Below, one piece after another: positions 26,202-33,715 of a DNA stretch of 64,000 nucleotides. Each line of letters starts with the position of its first letter. Positions within the stretch are counted from its first letter, which is position 1. Made by a program: the position numbers and the translations under genes. The notes beneath the pieces are model-generated. The model was not told where the DNA came from, made no database searches, and saw nothing but the letters and a program-made list of their open reading frames with translations. Source of the DNA: VGKP01 sp964647695 (GTDB taxonomy: Archaea; Nanobdellota; Nanobdellia; Pacearchaeales; GW2011-AR1); assembly GCA_964647695.1 (NCBI GenBank), contig CAZYIS010000002.1, forward strand, positions 34,829 through 98,828. Reading direction: 5' to 3'.

Positions 26202-26798
26202 ATGGTGAATAAGTACATTAACTTTGATCTGGATGATTCTAGAGCTTCGATTATAGCTGAGGTCATGGCAAATAAAACCTGTAAAAAAATATTATCTCTA
26301 ATCGCTGAAAAAGAGATGAGTGCAGGGGATATTTCTCTGGAATTAAAAGTGCCTTTGAATACCATAGGATATAATATTGAAAAATTGCTTAAATCTGGTT
26401 TGATTGAAAAGAGTAAAAATTATTTTTGGAGTGCAAAGGGAAAGAAAATTCCCACCTACGGCATTTCCAATAAAAAAATAATCATTTCACCTAAAACCAT
26501 GTACAAAGGAATATTACCTGCTTTGTTGGTTTCGGGATTGGCTGCATTGGGAATTAAGATATTTGGTTCTGTCGGGAGTGATGGAGTAATTAATTCGGTA
26601 AATGAGGCCTATGCTCCTACGGTTAAATTGGCTGATTCGGTAACTGCTTCGGGAGCTCAGATGATGAATGGGGCTGTTCAAACTGGAATTTTACACAATG
26701 CTTGGGTTTGGTTTTTACTAGGTGCCATGGTTTCATTGTTTGTTTTTTTAATTTGGAATATTTTTAAAATGAAAGGAGGTAAATACAATAATGAATAA
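26202..26798 (+). CDS. Membrane-tethered winged-helix protein
   Basis: A 198-residue protein. The N-terminal 75 residues form an ArsR-like winged helix (KTCKKILSLIAEKEMSAGDI, then NTIGYNIEKLLKSGLIEK). A transmembrane segment follows (about 105-120), then an extracytoplasmic loop and a second transmembrane helix (VWFLLGAMVSLFVFLIWNIF). This makes it a candidate one-component sensor-regulator. TTTATAAA lies 22-29 bases before the ATG. It overlaps the SIMPL gene by eight bases, so the two products probably act together. Target genes and signal are unknown. Confidence 0.65.
   Translation: MVNKYINFDLDDSRASIIAEVMANKTCKKILSLIAEKEMSAGDISLELKVPLNTIGYNIEKLLKSGLIEKSKNYFWSAKGKKIPTYGISNKKIIISPKTMYKGILPALLVSGLAALGIKIFGSVGSDGVINSVNEAYAPTVKLADSVTASGAQMMNGAVQTGILHNAWVWFLLGAMVSLFVFLIWNIFKMKGGKYNNE
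26775..26780 (+). promoter_or_regulatory. Shine-Dalgarno site for the SIMPL gene
   Basis: GGAGGT ten bases before the ATG at 26791, inside the end of the preceding gene. It shows internal operon genes here can use SD-led initiation while first genes are mostly leaderless. Confidence 0.7.
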
Positions 26799-27516
26799 TA
26801 AATTAATTGCTTGGATTGTGGGAGCAATAATATTAATTTTGATTGGTTATTTAGCAGTAAGTAGTCAACCTACGGTTTCTGCTCAGGGTGTTGCTTCTTT
26901 GAAAGCACAGCCGGATAAGATATCTGTTAATGTCAATATTGAAACTAAGAATATTAGTTTGAATGATGCTCAGAAACTCAATGCCCAGATTAGTGCTAAT
27001 TTAAATGATGCCTTGCTAAGTTCTGGAATTTCTAAAGAGAATATAAGACTTGCATCTTATAACAGTTATCCTTTGCAGGAATGGGATGGAAATTCTTACA
27101 AAGATAAGGGTTATGTGGTTAGTCAACAACTAATAGTCTATGCAGAAAACTATTCTTCTATTGCAAGTATAGTTAATCTTGTGACTTCTAATGGTGCTTT
27201 GGTGCAAAGTATTCAATTCGAGCTATCTCAGGAAAAGCAGAATGAGTATAAGTCAAAGGTTTTGAAATTGGCTAGTGAAGATGCTAAAGTAAAGGCAGCA
27301 GCTATTGCCTCGGGTCAAGGTAAAGGTCTAGGTAGATTGGTATCTTTGAGTTCGGATGAATTCAATTATTATCCTATGCCTTATTATAACATGAGAGATG
27401 GAGTTTCAGCAACGGATGCTGGAAATGAAGCAAAGCTTGCCGCGTCTAATATATCTCCTAGTGATTTGGATGTTAGTTCCACAGTCAAAGTTCAATATAG
27501 ATTAGGTTTGTTTTAA
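26791..27516 (+). CDS. SIMPL-domain (DUF541) exported protein
   Basis: A 241-residue protein with an N-terminal transmembrane anchor or signal (about residues 5-24) and a SIMPL domain: VSAQGVASLKAQPDKISVNV at its start, then DAQKLNAQISANLNDALLSS and the C-terminal DAKVKAAAIASGQGKGLGRL. SIMPL proteins are outer-face proteins of unclear function, linked in bacteria to stress and porin-like assemblies. It overlaps the membrane-tethered regulator and is preceded by a good SD. Confidence 0.82.
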   Translation: MNNKLIAWIVGAIILILIGYLAVSSQPTVSAQGVASLKAQPDKISVNVNIETKNISLNDAQKLNAQISANLNDALLSSGISKENIRLASYNSYPLQEWDGNSYKDKGYVVSQQLIVYAENYSSIASIVNLVTSNGALVQSIQFELSQEKQNEYKSKVLKLASEDAKVKAAAIASGQGKGLGRLVSLSSDEFNYYPMPYYNMRDGVSATDAGNEAKLAASNISPSDLDVSSTVKVQYRLGLF

Positions 27517-27584
27517 TAAATTATTTTTATTTTTTTATTTTTTATAATGCAAAAGGTTAAAACCCTTTTTTTCTTAGAAAGTGG

Positions 27585-28658
27585 ATGTTAACAGAAAAGC
27601 AAATGGATGAGATTAGGGAACATCTGGAGAAGGCACAGAATCCTTTATTTTACTATGATAATGATTTGGATGGATTATGTAGTTTTCTTCTGCTTAGAAA
27701 GTATATTGGACGAGGTAAAGGAGTAGCGGTAAAGAGTTATCCTGATTTGAATATACAATATGCTAAACGTGTTCAAGAGTTAAATGCAGATTATGTTTTT
27801 ATTTTGGATAAGCCATTGTTATCAAAAGAATTCGTAGAAGAAATAGATAGATTACAGGTGCCCATGGTATGGATTGATCATCATGATATTGAAGGTAGTA
27901 ATAAGGCAATAGAAGAGAAGATTGAAAAGGAAAATGCAGTATTTGTTTATAATCCTACACAGAATAAGGGAAAAAATAAAAGTTCTGAGCCGGTGACCTA
28001 TTTATGTTATAATATTACTAAAAGAAAGGAAGATTTGTGGATTGCTACCATGGGTTGCATTGCTGATCATTATATGCCTGATTTTGCTGCTGAGTTCAAG
28101 AAAGAATATCCGGAATTTTGGGGTAAAAATAAAATTGAAAAGCCATTCGATGCCTATTATGGAACTGAAATAGGCAGAATTGCTCAAGGGATTAGTTTTG
28201 GACTGAAAGATTCCATAACTCATGTGGTTCAGTTGCAGAATTTTCTTATTTCTTGTAAGGGCCCAGCTGATGTTTTCCAGGAAGGAGAAAATAATCATGC
28301 TTTCAGAGCTAAATTTATGGAAATTAAGAAAAAATATGATGTTTTGTTGAGTAAAGCTACGGATTGTGATTTTGGAAAGTTAATATTCTTTGATTATACG
28401 GGTGATTTATCTATCAGTGCAGAAATTGCCAATGAATTGTCCCATAGAAATCATGGAAAGTATATCGCTGTGGCATTTGTTAAGGGTGGAATAAGTAATG
28501 TTTCTTTGAGGGGTAAGGGTGTTAAAACTATTCTTGAAAAATTACTAAAGAAATTTGAAGGATCTTCTGGCGGGGGCCATGATGATGCCGCAGGAGCAAG
28601 AGTAAAGACTGATGATTTGGCTAAGTTTAGGGAAGCTTTGGCAAAAGAGATTAATTGA
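27585..28658 (+). CDS. DHH-family phosphoesterase (RecJ/NrnA-like)
   Basis: A 357-residue two-domain phosphoesterase. The DHH domain has FYYDNDLDGLCSFLLLRKY (metal-binding Asp pair), then WIDHHDIE. The DHHA1 domain ends with GGHDDAAGA, the substrate-binding GGGH motif. Archaeal members act as single-strand exonucleases, nanoRNases or partners of the GINS/CMG complex (GAN-like). Sequence alone does not decide which role applies; MCM is 11 kb away. Confidence 0.85.
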   Translation: MLTEKQMDEIREHLEKAQNPLFYYDNDLDGLCSFLLLRKYIGRGKGVAVKSYPDLNIQYAKRVQELNADYVFILDKPLLSKEFVEEIDRLQVPMVWIDHHDIEGSNKAIEEKIEKENAVFVYNPTQNKGKNKSSEPVTYLCYNITKRKEDLWIATMGCIADHYMPDFAAEFKKEYPEFWGKNKIEKPFDAYYGTEIGRIAQGISFGLKDSITHVVQLQNFLISCKGPADVFQEGENNHAFRAKFMEIKKKYDVLLSKATDCDFGKLIFFDYTGDLSISAEIANELSHRNHGKYIAVAFVKGGISNVSLRGKGVKTILEKLLKKFEGSSGGGHDDAAGARVKTDDLAKFREALAKEIN

Positions 28659-28706
28659 ATTAGCTAATAATGATAGATTTTTAAATGGATTCACTTCTTA
28701 ATTTTT

Positions 28707-29264
28707 ATGAAATATGATAAACTATTTTGGTTAGAAGATCATCCAGACATATTGCCTTCTGTAAGATTAGCTGGAGCTAATATGGAAGAAATTCTTGGTA
28801 AAACTAGTTTTGTTCATGATTATCAAACTGCACAAGATTTAATTTCTAGAGCCAGTTTTCAATTTCATATTCTAGATGCTGATTTTCCAAATGTTATATC
28901 TCCAGTTCATCTAAATGAAGTAAAATCATATCTTAAAAAAATAAATGAAGGTAATTTTACTATGTCTCCAATATTAGAAACTACTAATGGAACTCCGGCT
29001 AATCATTTTGTAAGATTTTATTTAGATAATCCATCTATTTTGGAAGGAAAATCTATTGTTTTATCTGCATCGAGTGTTGCTCCAGCATATGCCTATACAT
29101 TAGGTTTGCCTTTTTATGCCAAGGGTACGATTTCCTCTCATGAATTAAAAAATTTAGTGAAAACTGAGTTAACACGAGCCCATTCTCCTCTTGCACAATC
29201 TCAAACGATTGAAAGTTGGGAGTGCGGAAATTTAAATGATCTGGTTCAAAAATATCTTCAATGA
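28707..29264 (+). CDS. Hypothetical protein with response-regulator receiver-like pattern
   Basis: A 185-residue protein not recognised as a standard family. Its motif order resembles a CheY receiver: acidic residues after strand 1 (LFWLEDHPD), an Asp after strand 3 (FHILDADFPN), Ser after strand 4 (IVLSAS) and Lys after strand 5 (FYAKG), followed by a helix (SSHELKNLVKTEL). An insert sits between the Asp and Ser strands. If real, Asp in LDADF would be the phosphoacceptor, yet no histidine kinase was found. TTTTTAAAT lies 21-29 bases before the ATG. Confidence 0.5.
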   Translation: MKYDKLFWLEDHPDILPSVRLAGANMEEILGKTSFVHDYQTAQDLISRASFQFHILDADFPNVISPVHLNEVKSYLKKINEGNFTMSPILETTNGTPANHFVRFYLDNPSILEGKSIVLSASSVAPAYAYTLGLPFYAKGTISSHELKNLVKTELTRAHSPLAQSQTIESWECGNLNDLVQKYLQ

Positions 29265-29306
29265 TAAATTAAAAAGGCTTTTATAGCCTATAAAATTGAT
29301 TTTAGT

Positions 29307-30293
29307 ATGAATAATGAAAAAACAGCTAAAAAGAACCTGCTAAGGAAAAGCGAAGAAGCTAAAGGCATTTCTATTAAGGGTTATGATTTTAGTGAAGGAG
29401 TTAATCTGGATAAAATAATAAAGAGTTTCGAAACTACTGGATATCAGGCAACTAATTTTGCTAGAGCAATAGATATCACTAATAAAATGATTTCAGATAA
29501 GGCATTCATATTTTTAGGTTATACCAGTAATATGGTCAGTTCTGGATTAAGAGATATATTTAGGTATCTTGTGCAAAATAAGAAAGTAAATGTGGTTGTA
29601 ACTACGGCTGGAGGAATTGAAGAAGATATTATAAAATGTTTGGGTGATTTCAAACTGGGAGATTTTTCTGCAAAAGGCAGTGAATTGAGAGCTAAGGGAA
29701 TAAATAGAATTGGTAATATTTATGTGCCTAATAATAGATATTTGGAATTTGAAGAATTTGTGCAGCCTATATTAGAAGAATTGTATATGGAACAGAAAAA
29801 GAGTGGAAAGGTAGTAACTTCACGTGAAATAATTTGGAAACTTGGAGAAAAAATAAATAATGAAAATAGCATATACTATTGGGCTTGGAAAAATAAAATT
29901 AAGGTTTATTGCCCGGCAATATTAGATGGTGCATTGGGAGATAATGTATATTTCTTTTCTTTCAAACATAGTGATTTTAAGATTGATGTGGTAAGGGATG
30001 TAAAAGATTTCAATGACCTGACCATTGGACTGAAGAAAAGTGGATTATTGATTTTAGGATCAGGAGTTGTTAAACACTCTATATTAAATGCAAATATGTT
30101 GAGAAATGGTGCTGATTATAGCGTTTATATTAATACGGCTCAGGAGTTTGATGGAAGTGATGCTGGAGCCATGCCTGATGAAGCAGTTTCCTGGGGGAAG
30201 ATACTTCCTAATGCTGAGAGTGTAAAGGTATTCGGAGATGCAACTATTCTATTTCCATTGTTAGTGGCTGAGAGTTTTGCTAAGAAAGTTTAA
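29307..30293 (+). CDS. dys: Deoxyhypusine synthase
   Basis: Transfers the aminobutyl group of spermidine to a lysine of aIF5A, the first step of hypusine formation, using NAD. All landmarks of the family are visible in 328 residues: FLGYTSNMVSSGLRD, VTTAGGIEEDIIKCL, CPAILDGALGDNV and the catalytic-lysine motif EAVSWGKI near residue 293. TTTTATAG (29279-29286) lies 21-28 bases before the ATG. The end overlaps the convergent mnmA gene by four bases. Confidence 0.95.
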   Translation: MNNEKTAKKNLLRKSEEAKGISIKGYDFSEGVNLDKIIKSFETTGYQATNFARAIDITNKMISDKAFIFLGYTSNMVSSGLRDIFRYLVQNKKVNVVVTTAGGIEEDIIKCLGDFKLGDFSAKGSELRAKGINRIGNIYVPNNRYLEFEEFVQPILEELYMEQKKSGKVVTSREIIWKLGEKINNENSIYYWAWKNKIKVYCPAILDGALGDNVYFFSFKHSDFKIDVVRDVKDFNDLTIGLKKSGLLILGSGVVKHSILNANMLRNGADYSVYINTAQEFDGSDAGAMPDEAVSWGKILPNAESVKVFGDATILFPLLVAESFAKKV

Positions 30294-31363
30294 ATTATTT
30301 CTGCAGAGGCCATAACTTTATCTTTTGAATAGAAAACGGCTATTTGCCCAGGAGTTATTGATTCTATTGCTTTGTTTAAAATAAATTGATTGCCTTTTAA
30401 TTTTCCAGGGTGTAATTGACCCAGATGGCGTATTCTTACTTTCAAATTCGAAGGTTTTTTTTCTTTTGGATTTATTTGATGCAGATTTTTTATATTTATT
30501 ATTTCACTTTTTAGCAGTTCATGACCTTCGGGAGCAACGATTAGGGTGTTGGGCTTTATTTTTTTAGCAATGAAAAACTTTTTCTGAGAATCTTTCAGAG
30601 GTTTTTCTATGTTTATACCTATATGGGACCCTGCTTTTTGTCCAATGGTGTAAAATGAAATGCCTTTATGGTTGCCAATTATATTATTGTTTGAATCTAA
30701 TACTTTTCCAATTTTAGGTTTAATCTTTTTTTCTAGGAAAGATTGCATGTTTACCTTTCCTACGAAGCAAATTCCGGTGGTTCCATGGCGATTCCAGTTG
30801 GGAAGATTATTTTTCTTTGCAATAGCTCTTACCTTTTCTTTGGTTAGATTTCCTAGGGGGAATAGGGTGTGGCTCAAATCTGATTGGGAAATATCGGCTA
30901 GGAAATAGGATTGGTCTTTGCTAACATCTCTGCCAGATAATAATTCATAGCCTGTTTTTGATGGTTTTATTCTTGCATAGTGACCCATGGCAATATAATC
31001 TGCACCTAATTTCTTTGCTTTTTTCCAGAACAATGGGAATTTGATTAGTTTATTACATAGAATATCTGGATTTGGAGTTTTTCCAGATTTGTAATCTCCA
31101 TACATTACATCAATAACATATTTTTTATATTCCTTTTCGAAATCAAAAACTACAAATGGTATTTTTAATTTTAGTGCAACTTTTTCAGCCATTCTTTTAT
31201 CTTCTAGATAGGAACATTCTCCAGTGTATGGGTTTTTGGTATCGGAAAAGTTTTTCATGAATGCTCCGATGACATTATACCCTTGCTTTTTTAATAGCAT
31301 TGCGGCTACGGCTGAGTCTACTCCTCCGGACAATCCAATCATTATTGTTTTTTGTTTTTGCAT
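30290..31363 (-). CDS. mnmA: tRNA 2-thiouridylase MnmA (TrmU), bacterial type
   Basis: Adds sulfur to U34 of tRNA-Lys, -Glu and -Gln. The PP-loop is GLSGGVDSAVAA (residues 8-19). The catalytic cysteines are in PDILCNK (about 100) and GICFVGK (about 198). A C-terminal beta domain follows (IGQKAGSHIG onward). Length (357) is normal. MnmA is the bacterial enzyme; most archaea use Ncs6/TtuA-type proteins, so transfer from bacteria is likely. No TusA or IscS-type sulfur donor is nearby. Its own TATA-like element lies 21-31 bases upstream. Confidence 0.93.
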   Translation of the reverse strand: MQKQKTIMIGLSGGVDSAVAAMLLKKQGYNVIGAFMKNFSDTKNPYTGECSYLEDKRMAEKVALKLKIPFVVFDFEKEYKKYVIDVMYGDYKSGKTPNPDILCNKLIKFPLFWKKAKKLGADYIAMGHYARIKPSKTGYELLSGRDVSKDQSYFLADISQSDLSHTLFPLGNLTKEKVRAIAKKNNLPNWNRHGTTGICFVGKVNMQSFLEKKIKPKIGKVLDSNNNIIGNHKGISFYTIGQKAGSHIGINIEKPLKDSQKKFFIAKKIKPNTLIVAPEGHELLKSEIINIKNLHQINPKEKKPSNLKVRIRHLGQLHPGKLKGNQFILNKAIESITPGQIAVFYSKDKVMASAEII

Positions 31364-31468
31364 AATATTGTTTAGTGAAATTGATTTAAAAAACTACTGA
31401 ATTTTACTCGACGACAAAATAATTATCTAAATTGCCGGTTTTATTTTTTTCTGAAAATTTGGTACAGG

Positions 31469-31514
31469 TTTATATACAAGCAATGCTTAATATTATTATC
31501 AATTAGAAAGAGGA
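31469..31514 (+). promoter_or_regulatory. TATA box and Shine-Dalgarno of the basic peptide gene
   Basis: TTTATATA at 31469-31476 is 49-56 bases before the ATG, so the transcript should have a leader of about 25 bases. GAGGA at 31510-31514 is a Shine-Dalgarno-like site ten bases before the ATG. This is an exception to the leaderless pattern of the region. Confidence 0.55.
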
Positions 31515-31524
31515 TATATTAAAT

Positions 31525-31605
31525 ATGGCTGCCAAAAAAACAAAAAGAACTAAGAAAGCTGTTAAAAGAACAGTAAAAAAGATTGCTAAGAAAAAGAAAC
31601 GTTAA
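31525..31605 (+). CDS. Very small lysine-rich basic protein
   Basis: A 26-residue peptide starting MAAKKTKRTKKAVKR and ending KIAKKKKR; 15 of its 26 residues are Lys or Arg, interspersed with Ala, Val and Thr as in histone H1 tails. It has its own TATA element, a Shine-Dalgarno site and a perfect inverted repeat over its stop codon, so it looks like a complete single-gene transcription unit rather than chance. Nucleic-acid binding is the simple inference, perhaps chromatin or ribosome. Chance ORFs this short are common, hence moderate confidence. Confidence 0.6.
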   Translation: MAAKKTKRTKKAVKRTVKKIAKKKKR

Positions 31606-31617
31606 TAATTAACGTTT
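31597..31617 (+). terminator. Inverted repeat and T-rich tail after the basic peptide gene
   Basis: AAACGTTAAT-A-ATTAACGTTT is a perfect 10-bp inverted repeat overlapping the stop codon, followed by a T-rich stretch (TATATTATTATTTTTATTTTTA). This fits a transcription end; a protein-binding palindrome is the alternative. Confidence 0.55.
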
Positions 31618-31723
31618 TATATTATTATTTTTATTTTTAGTGGTGCTCATTATTGATTTTGAGCATCATATTTGTATTCTATTTATTCGAAATGTTTAAA
31701 TTGATATTGTCATTATTCTAATT

Positions 31724-31939
31724 ATGGCTGAAAGTGTTCAAACTGGTGGAGCGATTAAATTTGATTATCATGGCCCTTTGGAAAGAAAGCTCGATGATGA
31801 AAGAAAAAGAGCAATTGAGGAAGGTTATGCTGCTGCAGATGAAAGAGAAAGAAAGGAAAAAAGAAATAAAATTATTTGGTGGGTTATCTTAGCATTATTT
31901 TTAATATTAATTCTTGGATATTTTATACTAAAAAGATAA
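31724..31939 (+). CDS. Small tail-anchored membrane protein
   Basis: A 71-residue protein: a charged, helical cytoplasmic part (about 1-47, with LERKLDDERKRAIEEG) and one C-terminal transmembrane helix (IIWWVILALFLILILGYFIL). TTTAAATT lies 22-29 bases before the ATG. The single C-terminal helix implies tail-anchored topology. No family recognised. Confidence 0.6.
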   Translation: MAESVQTGGAIKFDYHGPLERKLDDERKRAIEEGYAAADERERKEKRNKIIWWVILALFLILILGYFILKR

Positions 31940-31994
31940 ATTATATATATATCATTAACCATATTCTTATAAATCCTTTTTTAGTCCGATTTAC

Positions 31995-32372
31995 ATGGCT
32001 GATTATCCCGTTATAAGTGAAAGAAGAGTTTCTGAATTGAAGAGAAGGATTGAATCGGGAGATGTAGCAAAAGTAAAAAGTATGGATGCTAATAATGGTC
32101 CAGTCGCTTTGGAAATAATAATTGCTCATAAAAATACTCTTGAACATGGAGGTATGGATGATTTGTTAAGTTATGCTGGTTTTAATTTTAGTCCAAATCC
32201 TCATTTAGATTCATTGTATGGAAAAACTACAAAATATTATACTTTTAAGGACCGACGAGAAGTTTGGGTTGCTTTCGGAGATAATTCATATGATTCTAGT
32301 TCGGTTCGCATAGCTTTAGCTTGGGAAGAAAAGTTATCTCCTGAAGATGCACGATTAGCAATTCAAGCTTAA
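31995..32372 (+). CDS. Hypothetical protein
   Basis: A 125-residue soluble protein with an N-terminal helical part and a beta-rich second half (KYYTFKDRREVWVAFGDNS). TTATAAAT lies 20-27 bases before the ATG, supporting expression. It converges with the HNH gene. No family recognised. Confidence 0.5.
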   Translation: MADYPVISERRVSELKRRIESGDVAKVKSMDANNGPVALEIIIAHKNTLEHGGMDDLLSYAGFNFSPNPHLDSLYGKTTKYYTFKDRREVWVAFGDNSYDSSSVRIALAWEEKLSPEDARLAIQA

Positions 32373-32377
32373 ATAAT

Positions 32378-32695
32378 TTAAATAGGTTTTTTATTTTTTC
32401 TTCCTTCAATGTGTTGTTCTCTATGACAATTGGCACAAAGTAAATTACATTTTGCAATTTCTTTTTGAACTCTAGCCCAACTTCTTGTTAGTCCATTTTG
32501 TCCTATTCCAAACTCTTTTTTAGATGGATCTTTATGATGAAATTCTAGAACTTCAGGATATTTATTGTAGCCACAGATAATACATTTTCCGCCTGCTTTT
32601 TCAATAGCCATGGCTCGTATTTTTCTTCTCCGCTTTGCAACGCTTTCAATATTCGATTTTCTTCTTTCAGCATAGGTTCTATTTTCTTTTTTCAT
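32378..32695 (-). CDS. HNH endonuclease-like protein
   Basis: A 105-residue protein with a basic N-terminal helix and a McrA-type HNH domain. CIICGYNKY gives the first zinc pair, LEFHHKDPSKK the catalytic His pair, and NLLCANCHREQH the second zinc pair and final His. It lies 71 bases downstream of the intron-bearing tRNA-Asn gene, on the same strand, with its own TATA-like element (TTTTTTAGT) 21-29 bases upstream. It could be a mobile or formerly homing nuclease, a restriction enzyme, or a repair nuclease. It is outside the intron, so no homing role is shown. Confidence 0.8.
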   Translation of the reverse strand: MKKENRTYAERRKSNIESVAKRRRKIRAMAIEKAGGKCIICGYNKYPEVLEFHHKDPSKKEFGIGQNGLTRSWARVQKEIAKCNLLCANCHREQHIEGRKNKKPI

Positions 32696-32766
32696 TAATT
32701 AACAAAGATCTTAGAACTAAAAAACATTTCTTGAAATTTCAAAGTGGTTACTAAAAAGATAAAAAA

Positions 32767-33047
32767 CGTCCCCTGCTGGACTCGAACCAGCGACCCCATG
32801 ATTACAACCTTTTCCAATTTCGTGGAGGGTAGGACTATACCATCACCATTGCTTGTTAGCTTTAGGCGGCGAGTGTCTAGTCTCTGCACCTTCCCTTTCG
32901 GGCTTGGCTCAGGATTGCCCTCGTTTAGGTTCGGGTTTCCCTGAATTTACTCGCTTTTCATCTCATCGTTTCCAATGAGAGCTGCTAATTTATCCGTATT
33001 CGGAATGTCTTACAGTCACGTGCTCTACCGGGCTGAGCTAAGGGGAC
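32767..33047 (-). tRNA. tRNA-Asn(GUU), interrupted by a group I intron
   Basis: The cloverleaf forms once the intron is removed. Acceptor GTCCCCT pairs with AGGGGAC, followed by discriminator G73, which fits Asn and not archaeal Tyr. The D arm contains TAGCTCAGCCCGGTAGAGCA. Anticodon stem CGTGA pairs with TCATG, and the T arm is GCTGG-TTCGAGT-CCAGC. The joined loop is CTGTTAA, anticodon GTT. No CCA is encoded. TTTAAATA lies 24-31 bases upstream (33071-33078) and TTTTTT follows the 3' end (32761-32766). If the intron were of the ordinary bulge-helix-bulge kind after base 37, the anticodon would read GTA (Tyr), but acceptor G1-C72 and G73 argue against it. Confidence 0.9.
32805..33011 (-). ncRNA. 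Group I self-splicing intron in tRNA-Asn anticodon (between positions 35 and 36)
   Basis: A 207-base intron. The 5' exon ends in T (33012) and the intron ends in G (32805), as group I splicing needs. Guide ATTAGCAG (32982-32989) pairs with the exon junction CTGT|TAAT over all eight bases, with a G-U wobble at the splice T: P1 and P10. P2 is an 8-bp hairpin with a GAAA loop (32961-32980). P3 pairs GCGAGT (32949-32954) with ACTCGC (32869-32874). P4 pairs TTCAGG (32940-32945) with CCTGAG (32908-32913). P6 has a GAAA loop (near 32893-32903). P7 pairs GACTA (32878-32882) with TAGTC (32833-32837). The core strings GGGCAATCCTGAGCCAAG and GGTGCAGAGACTAGAC match those of bacterial and plastid tRNA group I introns (IC3-like). 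No ORF lies inside. Confidence 0.92.
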
Positions 33048-33092
33048 ATATTTATGCCAGAAAAATTTGTTATTTAAAGGTTGCTATTAGGA

Positions 33093-33593
33093 CTATTCGG
33101 ATCCGCCCTGATAATTATCCATCTGTTTCTTGGAAGCATTCATTCTTTCTAGGAATCTATAGACATTGGCTTGTTTTGTTCCTTTGATTAGATTGGTTAT
33201 GGCTGTGGTGGCTTCTTCTACTTCTTCGGCTGGGCAGATTATGCCTATGGTATTTTCATTGATTATTACATCGGAATTGGAAATGTCTTCTATGGTTCTT
33301 TTGGTTTTGCCGTCTTTTCCTATTACTCTGCTTCTAACTTCTTGCATGTTTTTTCTACGGGTGAAGTTTTTCATAGGTATCTTTCGGAAGGCTAATCTTT
33401 CGTCGGTTAGAGAAAGGGCTTTTCTAGCGCTAAAGCCGAATTGCATTGCTTCTAGAACTATGGATGCTTCATATTCTTTATAGGCTTCTCCTTCGAAAGT
33501 TACTTTTTTACCTACTATGGTTAGTTTTACGCCTAGCTTCTGCTCTACCAATTCCTTTTCTTTCTTAAGTTCCTTTATTTTTGGGAAATACAT
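33093..33593 (-). CDS. KH-domain rRNA-processing protein, Dim2/Pno1-like
   Basis: A 166-residue protein with two KH-like domains. The first is LGVKLTIVGKKVTFEG onward; the second has RSRVIGKDGKTKRTIEDISN (GxxG loop GKDG). This matches archaeal Dim2/Pno1, which binds the 3' end of 16S rRNA during small-subunit maturation and interacts with aIF2-alpha. I chose the ATG at 33593 (MYFPKIKEL) because TTTTATAG (33612-33619) lies 19-26 bases before it; an ATG three codons earlier at 33602 would also be in frame. Confidence 0.85.
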   Translation of the reverse strand: MYFPKIKELKKEKELVEQKLGVKLTIVGKKVTFEGEAYKEYEASIVLEAMQFGFSARKALSLTDERLAFRKIPMKNFTRRKNMQEVRSRVIGKDGKTKRTIEDISNSDVIINENTIGIICPAEEVEEATTAITNLIKGTKQANVYRFLERMNASKKQMDNYQGGSE

Positions 33594-33715
33594 TGAATCC
33601 ATGAATATAGCTATAAAAGTCGTTTTAAAAAGCTTTACAAATGAAGAATGAGCAAATTTCAACTAATTCTCTCTGGAAGAAGAATGTTTATAAGGCCTAA
33701 AAAATTATTTTGATT

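Noticed and set aside
32805..33011. Ordinary archaeal bulge-helix-bulge tRNA intron
   Set aside because: Length of 207 bases, group I core strings and guide pairing to the exon junction all favour a group I intron.
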